Shown piece by piece: positions 1 to 11,929 of a DNA stretch of 64,000 bases. The position numbers were made by a program, and so were the translations under genes. The first letter of the stretch is position 1. Every line of letters starts with the position of its first letter. This stretch comes from Mimachlamys varia (taxonomy: Eukaryota; Mollusca; Bivalvia; Pectinida; Pectinidae), in the NCBI GenBank assembly GCA_947623455.1, contig OX392532.1, forward strand, positions 3,100,001-3,164,000, in the 5' to 3' direction. The notes beneath the pieces are model-generated. The model did not search any database and had not been told where the DNA came from. It saw nothing but the letters and a program-made list of their open reading frames with translations.

Positions 1-697
1 GGATCCAAACGAGAACGGAACGAAAACAGTTGCCAAGGAAAGAAGGTTAAGTTTAGATTTTATTTTGATTACTTGTGTATTGATTTGAATTCGTACCAAC
101 GCATCGCGTAGCTATATTAGATTTTACTATTCAATAAATGTCAGGATTAGATTTTGAGACCAGTTTCAATAAAACAAGGTGAGTTTTTCTAGGCAGCATT
201 CTCTGTAGCTTCCTCTAGTAAAAAGGTAGGGAATAGAGGCAATGCAATTAACTATCTAGGTATGGTCGAACAGTTTAAAAGGGTAACAGGAACTATAAGC
301 ATCGAGGTATCGATCTTTACCTATATATGTACATGTACATTGTATTTACCTATCAGATATCACCATAAGCGGTTCCTCGGCCATTAATGCGATTTTGTTG
401 GTATTCTTGAAAGCCAGACATTTTACTACAATAAAGGGCGTGAATAGTGTTACAGGGAAAGTTAAAAGTAAAATCAAGAATAACATTTACTTCCCACAGA
501 TGTTTATATAAATTGAACATAATATTCCCTTTGCCACATGTACTTCGTGTCCTACCCAGCCGATGTACATTATCTATTAGTGTGACGATATATATAGCAT
601 TACTGATTCCTCCGAGAAGAACGTATGTGTCAAATGGGGTTAGCTACAAATGTAGGTAGGGCGCTACACCAAATGTTGGATATGTATGTTATCTATT
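1..697. other. Non-coding stretch, nothing recognised
   Basis: Only short chance reading frames are present. I see no tandem repeat, TIR or conserved protein segment. The window begins with a BamHI site (GGATCC), which may be chance or a clone end. Confidence 0.4.
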
Positions 698-1037
698 AAA
701 GGCCCAATATACGTAACTTTCGGCAAAACTTGAAGCGAAAATCAAGCCTAATAACTTATTATATCTATAGATTTAGTTCAGATTAACTGATATCAGCAAT
801 ATTCAATATGGATTCTTACACGGTTACCGGTACAGCAGCAGTTGAAACACGGCCTTGGGCTTGTTGTTGAAGTGGGCATCACCTGAATTATTTTCAATTC
901 TTTGGATTTTTTTTCAGGAGTTTCTTGTTAGTTACCGCTCAGATTACTTCCTTTTAGGCTTATTTTTGCATGATTATCAACTGAATTTTTGTTCAGAATC
1001 ACATAAAATCGCCTGAAACTACGTATATTGGGCCTTT
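698..1037. mobile_element. Small TIR element (MITE), about 340 bp
   Basis: The left end AAAGGCCCAATATACGTA at 698-715 is matched by its reverse complement TACGTATATTGGGCCTTT at 1020-1037, giving perfect terminal inverted repeats of 18 bp. Similarity continues a few bases inward (CTTTCGGC against TTTCAGGC). The interior has no coding capacity, as expected for a non-autonomous DNA transposon. I could not find a clear target-site duplication, so the superfamily is unassigned. Confidence 0.65.
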
Positions 1038-1384
1038 CAAAACATTCTGATCAGAATTGAACAGTTTTTAAACCCAAATAATTGAAGCAAAAAAGACAAA
1101 ATAATTGAGACTTAGTTTCTGACTCCCCATGGTAGCCAATTACTTAAAGCTGCACGGATCACAGTGTCACTACCTCTTAGATAAATAGGCTAATAATTTA
1201 CACGACACTGAAATAATTTCATTCCTTCCCAACGGTGTAAAACAAATCACATTTCAGTTCGTGTGACGCTTAAACAATCTACCTAAAATACAGTTACAGT
1301 GTACACTACTGTATATCTCCGTTTAATTGTATCAGCACCAACGGCTGTGTGTAATGATAAGATTTAACTTTAATTATTTACAAC
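1038..1384. other. Non-coding stretch, nothing recognised
   Basis: No convincing reading frame, repeat or RNA motif was seen between the MITE and the SINE. Confidence 0.4.
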
Positions 1385-1592
1385 AATTATGAAACAAATT
1401 ATTTCAAGATATATTAATTATCCCTGCTGCCCCGGATGTTAGCTCTCGCGGTGTCTTATTGTGGGAGGACACTGGAGTACCCAGAGAAAACTCACGTTGT
1501 CGCGTAGGTGACGTTTCCATGCCTTGTCACCTCCGATCGGGGAATCGACTTCCGGCCGCCGTGATGAAAGGCAAGTGATAGTTATCAACTTT
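1385..1592 (-). mobile_element. tRNA-derived SINE
   Basis: Read on the minus strand, the segment starts with a degenerate tRNA-like head. It has an A-box-like stretch near 1580-1590, then a decayed B box (expected GGTTCGATTCC, here with several changes) near 1545-1557. The body that follows, with TTTTCTCTGGGTACTCCAG at about 1474-1492, and the AT-rich tail near 1390-1420 match what I remember of tRNA-derived SINEs in mollusc and other invertebrate genomes. The 77-codon minus-strand frame here is a by-product of the SINE body. The head and superfamily assignment come from memory and need a repeat-library search. Confidence 0.5.
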
Positions 1593-2160
1593 GAGACGAA
1601 ATCCCGATACGCTATCTTGAAATAAGTACATTGTAGCATTTGACGACTTTTAATCGAAAATGCCTGAAGCATAAAGTGTAGGAGACAAATGTTCAGCTAG
1701 CTAATCTTGTTATCTGTTCTCAGGAGGAATATTGTGTAGATATGGCTGTCAACCTTATTCATATATATGTAGTGACAGACAGCGGTGCAGAATTTGTGAT
1801 CAAGTGTATAAAGGACTCCCTGGGAAACAATCATTTACACCGATATACTGGTTTGTACTTTTATGTCCTGGTTAATGGTTACCTACGAGTATAGTGAAGG
1901 AAATGGACGAGGGAATAAAAAAGGATGTACAGACATAAATTAAAATAACATAAAACACTAGCTGCTCCATGGTTTTATAACAATGTGTGGACAACCTTTT
2001 CCACTTTCTTCCTAATGCGCAATACCAGACATTCTGTTGGCAACCAACACAATATTGCTTAAATCATAGACATCACCATCAATGCTTTGTTTCCTTAATA
2101 AATTTGAAGATTCCTGACATTTATTCCTATTTTGTATTCTTTACCCATTAGTACACTAGT
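1593..2160. other. Non-coding stretch before the 42-bp array
   Basis: Nothing recognised apart from the start of a 60-bp direct duplication. Units at 2161-2220 and 2221-2280 share CCAGGTTATATA and CAGA(G/T) words and lead directly into the minisatellite. Confidence 0.4.
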
Positions 2161-2264
2161 CCAGGTTATATAAACTATAACAGAGCCAATTCACCTCAAC
2201 GCTTGTATGTCTGGTAAAATCCAGGTTATATACACTATCACAGATTCGATTCCTGTAAATATCT

Positions 2265-3842
2265 TAATTACTACGCGTTGTGTCAGGAGTCTTCCTGTCA
2301 ATATCTGAATTACTTCGCGTTGTGTCAGGAGTCTTCTTGTCAATATCTGAATTACTTCGCGTTGTGTCAGGGACATTCCTGTCAATATCTGAATTACTAC
2401 GCGTTGTGTCAGGAGTCTTCCTGTCAATATCTGAATTACTACGCGTTGTGTCAGGGACATTCCTATTAATATCTGAATTACTATGCGTTGTGTCAGGGAC
2501 ATTCCTATTAATATCTGAATTACTACGCGTTGTGTCAGGGACATTCCTGTCAATATCTGAATTACTACGCGTTGTGTCAGGAGTCTTTCTGTCAATATCT
2601 GAATTACTACGCGTTGTGTCAGGGACATTCCTGTCAATATCTGAATTACTACGCGTCGTGTCAGGAGTCTTCATGTCAATATCTGAATTACTACGCGTTG
2701 TGTCAGGAGTCTTCATGTCAATATCTGAATTACTTCGCGTTGTGTCAGGAGTCTTCTTGTCTATATCTGAATTACTTCGCGTTGTGTCAGGAGTCTTCCT
2801 GTCAATATCTTAATTACTATCCGTTGTGTCCGGATTCTTCCTGTCAATATATGTATTACTACGCGTTGTGTCAGGGACATTCCTGTCTATATCTGAATTA
2901 CTACGCGTTGTGTCAGGGACATTCCTGTCTATATCTGAATTACTACGCGTTGTGTCAGGAGCCTTTCTGTCAATATCTGAATTACTACGCGTTGTGTCAG
3001 GAGTCTTCCTGTCAATATCTGAATTACTACGCGTTGTGTCAGGGACATTCCTGTCTATATCTGAATTACTACGCGTTGTGTCAGGAACATTCCTGTCAAT
3101 ATCTGAATTACTTCGCGTTGTGTCAGGAGTCTTCCTGTCTATATCTGAATTACTACGCGTTGTGTCAGGAACATTCCTGTCAATATCTGAATTACTTCGC
3201 GTTGTGTCAGGAACATTCCTGTCAATATCTGAATTACTACGCGTTGTGTCAGGAGTCTTCCTGTCAATATCTGAATTACTACGCGTTGTGTCAGGAGTCT
3301 TCTTGTCAATATCTGAATTACTTCGCGTTGTGTCAGGAGTCTTCCTGTCTATATCTGAATTACTACGCGTTGTGTCAGGAGTCTTCCTGTCAATATCTGA
3401 ATTACTTCGCGTTGTGTCAGGGACATTCCTATTAATATCTGAATTACTACGCGTTGTGTCAGGAGTCTTCCTGTCAATATCTGAATTACTACGCGTTGTG
3501 TCAGGGACATTCCTGTCAATATCTGAATTACTACGCGTTGTGTCAGGAGTCTTCCTGTCTATATCTGAATTACTACGCGTTGTGTCAGGAGTCTTCCTGT
3601 CAATATCTGAATTACTTCGCGTTGTGTCAGGAGTCTTCCTGTCTATATCTGAATTACTTCGCGTTGTGTCAGGAGTCTTCCTGTCTATATCTGAATTACT
3701 ACGCGTTGTGTCAGGGACATTCCTGTCAATATCTGAATTACTACGCGTTGTGTCAGGAACCTTCCTGTCAATATCTGAATTACTACGCATTGTGTCTGGG
3801 ACATTCCTGTCAATATCTGAATTACTACGCGTTGTGTCTCAG
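2265..3842. repeat. 42-bp minisatellite, about 37 copies
   Basis: The unit contains ACGCGTTGTGTCAGGAGTCT followed by TCCTGTCAATATCTGAATTACT. Copies differ mainly at three spots: GGAGTCT, GGGACAT or GGAACAT; TAC or TTC before GCG; and CAA or CTA before TATCTG. Because 42 is divisible by 3 and the unit has few stops, long frames stay open on both strands (up to 341 codons on plus, 326 on minus), each with a 14-residue repeat. Several overlapping frames are open at once and the variable sites change residues in all of them, so I read this as a satellite and not a gene. Confidence 0.95.
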
Positions 3843-3850
3843 ATTTTCTA

Positions 3851-6800
3851 GCGAAGTAACGTAAGTTATATCAAACCCCTCATAGCTTTAAAGACACAGA
3901 CACCCTGTTCGGCATCTATTATACCCTTGTCCGTCAGTATGGTACATTTCGGGATCATCCAGGCGCTAACTTATCACACCTATAACTTTATACCGATTGG
4001 AAGATATTCTGCCCTGAGTATCAGTTTTGAGTTTGTTAATCAGCCTTCCTCTATACCATCTCAATATGTTATCTATGTCTGACTGACCCTACTTTGTTAC
4101 ATTCCTCCATTTTTCAAAAACAAATATAATTTCAAATAATATTGTTTTCAGATGTTATGCATAGTAGGTTGCAACTATGGGTTGATAACTTCAACGCGTG
4201 TACGACTCCTGAACAGTGCAACCCCAATATCGATTAAAATTTGTCCCGTTACACTTTCTACTTAATATCGAATCTGGTTTTGCAGTGTTTGTTTTATACA
4301 TTTAAATAAAAACAAATGTGTTTTAAGCGATATTTCAATATGGAAAAATCACACCATGGAAGTATGCGTTTCATTTATTAGCTACAAAGCAATTAATAAA
4401 CTGTCAGATATAATTTTAAGACAGAATAACCTTTTTTGTTTTCTTTCCTCCTCGTTATAAAAGGGCGAGAACTATAAACTCTGATTGATTATAATCGACG
4501 CACCGTTTAGTATCTTAACGGAAGTGGAAATCTTCCTCGCTTAAACTGATGTGGAAGGTTTGGCTACATGAACGCTGAGGCCGTACAAGTGATGCAAAGC
4601 TACCCTGTTCATGTTGCGTTAATTTGTGATGATTTCAAATGAAACACAGAGGGAAACACTAGTATCTGTCTTTAGCTTTATTACTAACTAGTTAAATTAT
4701 ACAATTGCTGATATAGCAAAGCTCCTGAACATACATATGTATGTAGTAGGTAGGATATCATTTCCAATAAGAAACAATTCACAAAGGAGACTTGATTGAG
4801 GAGGAGGAGTAAAGTGTTGTCTTCGGCGTAAGTACATTGAGAAAAATAAAATATCGACGTTAATGGTTTAAATGTTTATGTGTGACGTGTCGATGCTCAG
4901 AATGCTTTGTTACTTTAGAAGCAGTAGGATTGTTGAATAAGCACTTAAATCATTGCCATTGGCTCAGCTTAACTATAGGACTCACACAACTAAATAAGCC
5001 TACCACGTGTTTCATTTGTAGTCCCTACCGAAAATTTGTTCCGGCTGAGTACAGTGATTCTGAATAATCTAACTAGATAATTGTTGACATATTATATTCT
5101 GCATTGAATGAAATCTATAGATATTTAACTTTACAAAAATGTATACTTTTGGTAGAATTTGATATGTGATGGCGGATTGATATGGGGTCAAAAGTCAGAG
5201 GGTGTTCCCGTCCCATTTCACGGGTTTGACATGTAAATTTCCGGTTGTCGGAAACAGACGCCCGTAGCGATCTAAAATGCCACGAAACTCCTGATGAAAT
5301 GCCATTTGAAGTCTTTGCCATGTATGTATCTGTGAATCCAGGCAGTTGTCACTAGTGTTGAACTTCAAATATTAAAGTTATTAGCTCTAAAGCTTAGTAA
5401 TAACATATAGTAAATTATTTAGTTGTGTGAGTCCTATAAGAAATACACATACGCATATAATTACTTATTATTAAAATACATACATAAAATTGGACCGAAT
5501 TGTTTATTACCTGGTCATATATGAGAAACATTCTCACTGAATTGCGACTCTATCATGTAGAATGAATTGTGTGTCACAAAAATGTAGACTTGTTAAATAA
5601 CTATACGCTTGCACGAGACACATGAAATACCGAGGAAAGAGTAATATTAAGGAGGCTCGACCCTTTCGCAATTAACCGCTAGATTTCCTTAAGACTTTCA
5701 TATGTTGATTATGCTACCAGGTAGAGATGATTTTGTGAAAATCTAAGCATTCCTATGACTTGTTTCATTTTTGGTAAAAAACACAAAAAAATAATTTTTC
5801 TCAAAATTTAATGTTTTTTCTATTTTTTTTCTTGTGAATGTTGTTGAAAATCACAAACATAAAATAAAATTTAAAAAAAACAATAGCTACCTCAAAAATA
5901 TTTCATTTGTGGAAAAATGGACAAAACGATTTTTACAAAGTGTGTTATTTTTATATCTAGCGGACAAATTTTAGTATTCACAGTCAAATTATTTACATAC
6001 CATATAGTTACATAAAGCACAAGCCAAAAATGAATCAAATATCACAGACAAGCTTGTTATGCTACTTATTGAAAACTTAATGTAAAACTGTGTCTAGGGT
6101 AGGTTGTCTCCCTTGATGTTATTAGGAAGTTTTTATAGTGGGTAGTATTTTTACATAACATACATACTGTGAACGCGTACAAGCCTAAAACATTTTAGAA
6201 CATAACAACTACCGGCGTTCTGTGTTCTGTGTTATATTTCAACAACATAATAGTGCATATATAATGACACCAGGCACAGCCCTTGCGCAAACGTTCTGCC
6301 AACACGGATAATTCTACCACTCGCCGACTCTCTCTCCAGTTTGAGAAAATATGGCCAGTTGAACGGTACTATAGGCCTACCTTCCGATTCTGTTTCTATA
6401 CTGTTGCCGTCGCTGTCAGTGTCCGACCATGTGTCGATATAGTGTACATCTATTGTTGTTGTTGTTTTGCAATAGGGGTGGTCGTGACAATACTTTATTT
6501 GCTCGTAATCTTCAGTTGAAGACTTGAACCGTTCCCTCTCATCTCGCCAATGTTGACATCGCGACATATCACTGTTTAGAACGAATTTGATACCCCGTTT
6601 TCAAATACCAGGTACACAAATAGGAAGCTACGTCACCACAAAACGTGAATCAAAACTTGTGTATTACGTAGGGTCGAGCAGAATTACGGTAATAAGAATA
6701 ATACATTACCTGTGCACCAAAGTTGAGTTGATTCCTAGGAATACTTTTACAACAACATAACAAAGAACCTTTTATATTTAAGAATTATTTTATTCTGTTT

Positions 6801-6949
6801 TTGATTAATTTACAAATAAGCAACAACTTAATAACAAATGAAAGGTAATTAAAACAATGCTGCTATTAGTCTATTCAAATATAGTAATATCTATACTCAA
6901 TATTCCTCACTTACAGGAAATTAATTTATTATAACGCGAAGTTTTCTAA
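3851..6949. other. 3.1-kb AT-rich stretch with no recognised gene
   Basis: There are only short frames. A low-complexity A/T-rich segment lies at about 5770-5960. Frames at 4882-5067 (plus) and 6232-6567 (minus) have no convincing family match. No tandem array or TIR element was recognised. Confidence 0.4.
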
Positions 6950-7762
6950 TGTTTTGCAAAACATTTGCTTTTTTTGCCACCCTGTACACTGGTATACAAC
7001 ATACTGTACCAAACTTAAATAACGTCTTCAGTTTCTCATTAAGCGAGCTTCCTTTTTTGTCAAGAAACGTAGACGACGATTTGTAAATTGATGGTTGTGA
7101 GTTATCTTGGGAATACTTTGTAAAATCGCAACAAAACTTAAGATGAAATATATTGAAGAAGATATACTGTAGTACAAATGATTGAATTAATGATGATAAT
7201 ATCTTTGTTGTGTTTAGAGGAACGATTTTTCCAGCAGACTGTTGGCATTTCAATGGGAACAAACTGTGCCCAACTCTTTGCTGATTTTTGTCGAGAAGTT
7301 TATCAGGGCAGGTAAAAACCTTACCAAATCTTTTAATTTCACTTTCAGGTATATCGATGACGTGTTTTCTATAAAAAACAATACGTTTGCTGACCTTGTC
7401 GATCGTATATACTCATTTGATTTTAAAATCAAGGGCACAAAGAGTCTTCATCAACTGCTTACCTCCATTTTTACCGAAACTATTACAAACAATGGCAGAT
7501 TACCTGATAAGCAAATTAAAAAACGTTCCAATTTCGATTTTCCTATCATGAACTATCCTTTTCTTAAAAGTAACATATCTAGATCTGCTTCTACAACCTT
7601 GTTGTTTGCATGTCGCAGATATTGAATCGCTATTCTAGGGCTTGCTTTGAATATTAAGGTTTTCTGCTGTTGACGAACAAACTTACGGCACAGGGATTCG
7701 CGAGATGAAGGTTGATGAAAAGGCAAGATGTTTTGTCGCCATCTTGGTCTCATTGAAAACAT
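6950..7762 (+). pseudogene. Penelope-like reverse transcriptase, decayed copy A
   Basis: Translation in shifting frames recovers an ordered set of RT segments: KTFAFFATLYTGI near 6955-6993 (motif A region), then a segment equivalent to the SYLGAYFV stretch of sister copies near 7099, FFQQTVGISMGTNC at about 7226-7267, and FNFTFRYIDDVFSI at about 7330-7371, which holds the YIDD catalytic box. A diverged copy of the KRDDFDFPIVNFPF segment follows near 7530-7565. Several frameshifts break the frame. The motif A aspartate, present as FDCSTFYSTIPY in the copy near 42725, is alanine here, so this copy would be inactive even without the frameshifts. Assignment to Penelope-like elements rests on motif style and on the hammerhead ribozymes associated with the same family in this window. 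Confidence 0.75.
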
Positions 7763-8065
7763 TCTGCATCCTTGTACTTGGTTGACATAAAGGTGGAAGT
7801 TTTTGCTTAGTATGATACAAGTGTAACTACATTGTACTTGTTATCATTGAGACGATGCCTCAATTCTCACTTAGAAGATGTGGTCTAGATTAACACGGCG
7901 TTGTTGTCGATGAAGCAAAAGACGCTCACTCTCTTGGAAAATCTGGTCTTATTCATTTTTCAAGGGTCTCTCAATATTTTCCCCGTTGTTCGTGATTTGC
8001 TCCTAGTTTGATTGAGTTTTGCTCGGATTATAGTTTTTTCGTTGACGCTTAAGTATCCTCTGATT
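7763..8065 (+). mobile_element. 3' tail of PLE copy A
   Basis: Downstream of the RT remnant are two markers shared by most PLE copies here. A diverged GATGAAGCAGAAGACGCTTAC word is found at about 7910-7932. A diverged GTTCGGATTATGGTTTTGTTGACGCTT tail follows at about 8022-8050 and ends in a pyrimidine-rich run. The same pair recurs on either strand at about 41.5-41.9, 43.6, 49.0, 52.0, 53.3 and 54.4 kb, so it defines the 3' region of this element. Confidence 0.7.
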
Positions 8066-8865
8066 TTTCCTTCTTTTAATCTCTCATAAATACAACGATG
8101 TTGTTCGCTTTTTAGCTGTGAACCCAACTTGTGAATTTTACTTACTGTTGTAAGAAGTTTGATAATATTTTTTTTTCACTTTTGAATCTCTTGACTCTGT
8201 ACTGTACGGTAAACTAAAGAAAAAATGTTCTTGTGTAATGACATTGAAATTGTCCTGTTCCCCCTTTTACTTTGTGATTTACAATGATTAGAACACTGTC
8301 AGGAGAGTTGGAGATTCAGATAATAGTATTGTTATATGAAATTTACCCATAAATCACCTCTGTTATGAAGCAGAACGGTAAAGACATAATCTAATGCTTC
8401 AATAGTACGTGTCCTTTCGATATAAATTCTAAATCTCGTCTGTTTTTCGGCAAAAAATGCCAAGCTATTAGCCGAGACTTGGTTCCGCCTGTAGTCTGGG
8501 TTAGACATGTGTACTGGTACGATCACTTGACGAGATATATATACCATACCCCCAAGAGACGATAGTAATAACACAACTGCTCCGTGGTAACTGGCATTTA
8601 CTTACATTTATTTTTTAACAAAACGGTCAATTCCAGTAGTGATTGTATTTGTTTTTTTTTTTGTTTGCCGTTTGATGATTTATGAAGCCTATCGCGATGC
8701 CCGATCCCAAGTGTACAATGTATTTCTCTTGCTGTATATAAAAAACGCTTAACTTACCATCTAAAGAAATGAAACAATTGAAAAAGGGGGGAAACCATCA
8801 GCACAGTTGCTTTTTATTTTGATTCGTAGAGCGGCATAGTGTCTATCATCACCCATTGAACCACA
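8066..8865. other. Non-coding stretch, nothing recognised
   Basis: Poly-T runs occur at about 8167 and 8650. The 80-codon minus frame at 8332-8574 has no recognisable motif. Confidence 0.35.
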
Positions 8866-8867
8866 AA

Positions 8868-10850
8868 GGATGGAGGTAATCATATCCCTATAATAGCTAT
8901 GTTGTGTAGTGTTTTAGTGTCAGGTAAGGGTGAGGCATACTGGAGGGAGGTAATCATACCCTGGAATAGCCATGTTGTGTAGTGTTTTATTGTCAGGTAA
9001 GGGTGAGGCATATTGGAGGGAGGTAATCATACCCCTGGAAAAGCTATGTTGTGTAGTGTTTATTGTCAGTGTAAAGGTGAGGCATACTGGAGGGAGGTAA
9101 TCATACCCCTGGAATAGCTATGTTGTGTAGTGTTTTATTGTCAGGTAAGGGTGAGGCATACTGGAGGGAGGTAATCATATCCCTGGAATAGCTATGTTGT
9201 GTAGTGTTTATTGTCAGTGTAAAGGTGAGGCATACTGGAGGGAGGTAATCATACCCCTGGAAAAGCTATGTTGTGTAGTGTTTATTGTCAGTGTAAAGGT
9301 GAGGCAAACTGGAGGGAGGTAATCATACCCCTGGAATAGCTATGTTGTGTAGTGTTTATTGTCAGTGTAAAGGTGAGGCATACTGGAGGGAGGTAATCAT
9401 ACCCCTGGAAAAGCTATGTTGTGTAGTGTTTATTGTCAGTGTAAAGGTGAGGCATATTGGAGGGAGGTAATCATATCCCTAGAATAGCTATGTTGTGTAG
9501 TGTTTTATTGTCAGGTAAGGGTGAGGCATACTGGAGGGAGGTAATCATACCCTGGAATAGCTATGTTGTGTAGTGTTTTATTGTCAGGTAAGGGTGAGGC
9601 ATACTGAAGGGAGGTAATCATACCCTGGAATAGCCATGTTGTGTAGTGTTTTATTGTCAGGTAAGGGTGAGGCATACTGGAGGGAGGTAATCATACCCTG
9701 GAATAGCCATGTTGTGTAGTGTTTTATTGTCAGGTAAGGGTGAGGCATATTGGAGGGAGGTAATCATACCCCTGGAAAAGCTATGTTGTGTAGTGTTTAT
9801 TGTCAGTGTAAAGGTGAGGCATACTGGAGGGAGGTACTCATACATGTACCCCTTGAATAGCTACATGTATGTTGTGTAGTGTTTTATTGTCAGGTAAGGG
9901 TGAGGCATATTGGAGGGAGGTAATCATACCCCTGGAATAGCTATGTTGTGTAGTGTTTATTGTCAGTGCAAAGGTGAGGCACACCGGAGGGAGGTAATCA
10001 TACCCTGGAATAGCTATGTTGTGTAGTGTTTTATTGTCAGGTAAAGGTGAGGTATACTGGAGGGAGGTTATCATACCCCTGGAATAGCTATGTTGCGTAG
10101 TGTTTATTGTCAGGTAAGGGTGAGGCATACTGGAGGGAGGTAATCATACATGTACCCCTGGAATAGCTATGTTGTGTAGTGTTTTATTGCCAGGTAAAGG
10201 TGAGGCATATTGGAGGGAGTTAATCATACCCCTGAAATAGCTATGTTGCGTAGTGTTTATTGTCAGGTAATGGTGAGGCATATTGGAGGGAGGTAATCAT
10301 ACCCCTGGAATAGCTATGTTGTGTCGTGTTTATTGTCAGTATAAGGGGAGACACATACACTGGGCGAGGTAGTCATACCCGTAGAATAGCTAACTTGTGT
10401 AGTGTTTATTGTCAGTGTTAGGGCTAGGCACACTTTAGGGAGGTAATCATACCCCTGGAATAGCTATGTTGCGTAGTGTTTATTGTCAGGTAAGGGTGAG
10501 GCATACTGGAGGGAGGTAATCATACATGTACCCCTAGAATGGCTATATTGTATAGTGTTTTATTGCCAGATAAAGGTGAGGCATACTGGAGGGAGGTAAT
10601 CATACCCCTGGAATAGCTATGTTGCGTAGTGTTTATTGTCAGGTAATGGTGAGGCATATTGGAGGGAGGTAATCATACCCCTGGAATAGCTATGTTGTGT
10701 CGTGTTTATTGTCAGTATAAGGGGAGACACATACACTGGGCGAGGTAGTCATACCCGTAGAATAGCTAACTTGTGTAGTGTTTATTGTCAGTGTTAGGGC
10801 TAGGCACACTTTAGGGAGGTAATCATACCCCTGGAATAGCTGTGATGTTT
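8868..10850. repeat. 74-bp minisatellite, about 26 copies
   Basis: The unit includes GGAGGTAATCATACCCCTGG, AATAGCTATGTTGTGTAGTG and GTGAGGCATACTGGAGG, and varies from about 72 to 84 bp. Some copies insert ACATGTA inside CATACCCC, for example near 9842, 10147 and 10523. Near the right end a block of about 376 bp is duplicated: the odd subunit with GGGGAGACACATACACTGGG occurs at about 10345 and again at about 10721. This indicates unequal exchange at a scale above the unit. Confidence 0.95.
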
Positions 10851-11059
10851 CTTGGTTATAATCAGTATAATGTTGTGCACCCAGGATAGACGGAATTCAC
10901 ATCATTGGAATGGCTGTAATATGATTTAAAACTGGGTCTTAGCCCGACATTCATTTTACATTATGTTCTGTATGTTAACATAGTAAACATGAAAGTGTCC
11001 CAATTCTACCCTTCGAGGAATAACCCTGTCCTTCCTGCACCTGCTCACCTTTACAGTGG

Positions 11060-11470
11060 AACTTTACCTTCTTTTATTTTCTTACGTCCAAAGTTCATTA
11101 ACAATGCTACGTCTTGGACCAGGATTGGTATGAAAACACTAGCAAAGTGCTTCAACTTTGAATTAAGATATTTCGATGATGTGCAGTTTTGAATAAATAT
11201 CTATTCATTAACCACATTGATCGTATACACCCTAGCCTGATATCAATGGCACCACATTCTTTATAATTTAGCCTTATTTTATGACCATTACCAACCTGTA
11301 CGATAAGCGGGAAGATTTCCACTCCTTGGTAGTAGATCTAGAGTCTCCAATGTTTAATACTACACCTCCTCCCCCTCCTTACAGCGTTGGCCTGTCACAG
11401 GTGTTTAGGTGTTTATATGTTACCCTACATGTAACTATCACAACGTCCATGTTGGATGTGGACAGGTGAC
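11060..11470 (+). pseudogene. Penelope-like reverse transcriptase fragment, copy B
   Basis: Translation gives GMKTLAKCFNFELRYFDDVQ at about 11129-11188. This aligns with the GNKNLAKSFNFTFRYIDDVF region of sister copies and keeps both aspartates of the catalytic box as YFDD. A stop follows at once. A second segment, YDKREDF at about 11296-11316, matches the LYDKRDDFDFPIVNF segment of other copies. Everything upstream of the catalytic region is lost or unrecognisable. Confidence 0.65.
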
Positions 11471-11499
11471 AGGTAAACAGGGTTTCCAACGATGATTAT

Positions 11500-11840
11500 G
11501 GACAAGTTCTACTCGTATCTTCGTCATCAACATCTTGGAGTAAACTTAGCCGTTTCATTTGTGTTGTAAAAGTCTATATTTTGTATCTTACTTATACAAT
11601 TGTCTTGTGGTGTTGTTGCCACTTTCTACATTTGCGATATGAGGAACTGATATTATTTTAATTCGACTGAGATGTACATATCACTGATGCGGCAGAAACG
11701 TTTACTTTTCCAGCGTTATTATTGATGTGCTGTCCCCATGTCAATATTTCTTTTTTCATAATTTGGTTGAGTTTACTTTTGATTTGGAGCGCAAATTATG
11801 GTTTTGTTGACGTTTCTATTATACTAAAAGCAAAAAGAAA
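11500..11840 (+). mobile_element. 3' tail of PLE copy B
   Basis: A strongly diverged version of the family tail is visible. The marker ATTATGGTTTTGTTGACG occurs at about 11797-11814, preceded by GGTTGAGTTTACTTTTGATT near 11764. It leads, about 210 bp on, into the ribozyme-bearing terminal region at 11930-12290. The order RT, tail, ribozyme is therefore visible on one strand. Confidence 0.6.
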
Positions 11841-11929
11841 TATCATGTTGTAATAACAATATAACGGTTTCTGTCTTGATAGAGACCAGTCTTCATTTAA
11901 AACCTAATAGAAATAGATGTGTCCGGGTT

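Noticed and set aside
2280..3851. Long open frames with 14-residue repeats, on both strands, resembling a repetitive protein gene
   Set aside because: They are explained by a 42-bp satellite with a period divisible by three. Several frames on both strands are open at once and no splice or start context was seen.
4882..5067. 61-codon plus frame with CSEC and a following HLNHCH, suggestive of a C2H2 zinc finger
   Set aside because: There is only one possible finger, with irregular histidine spacing, no linker, no second finger and no flanking coding support. Chance is as likely.
7242..7625. 127-codon plus frame as a real RT protein
   Set aside because: The frame starts inside the RT and is a shifted remnant; preceding and following RT segments are in other frames, and motif A lacks its aspartate.
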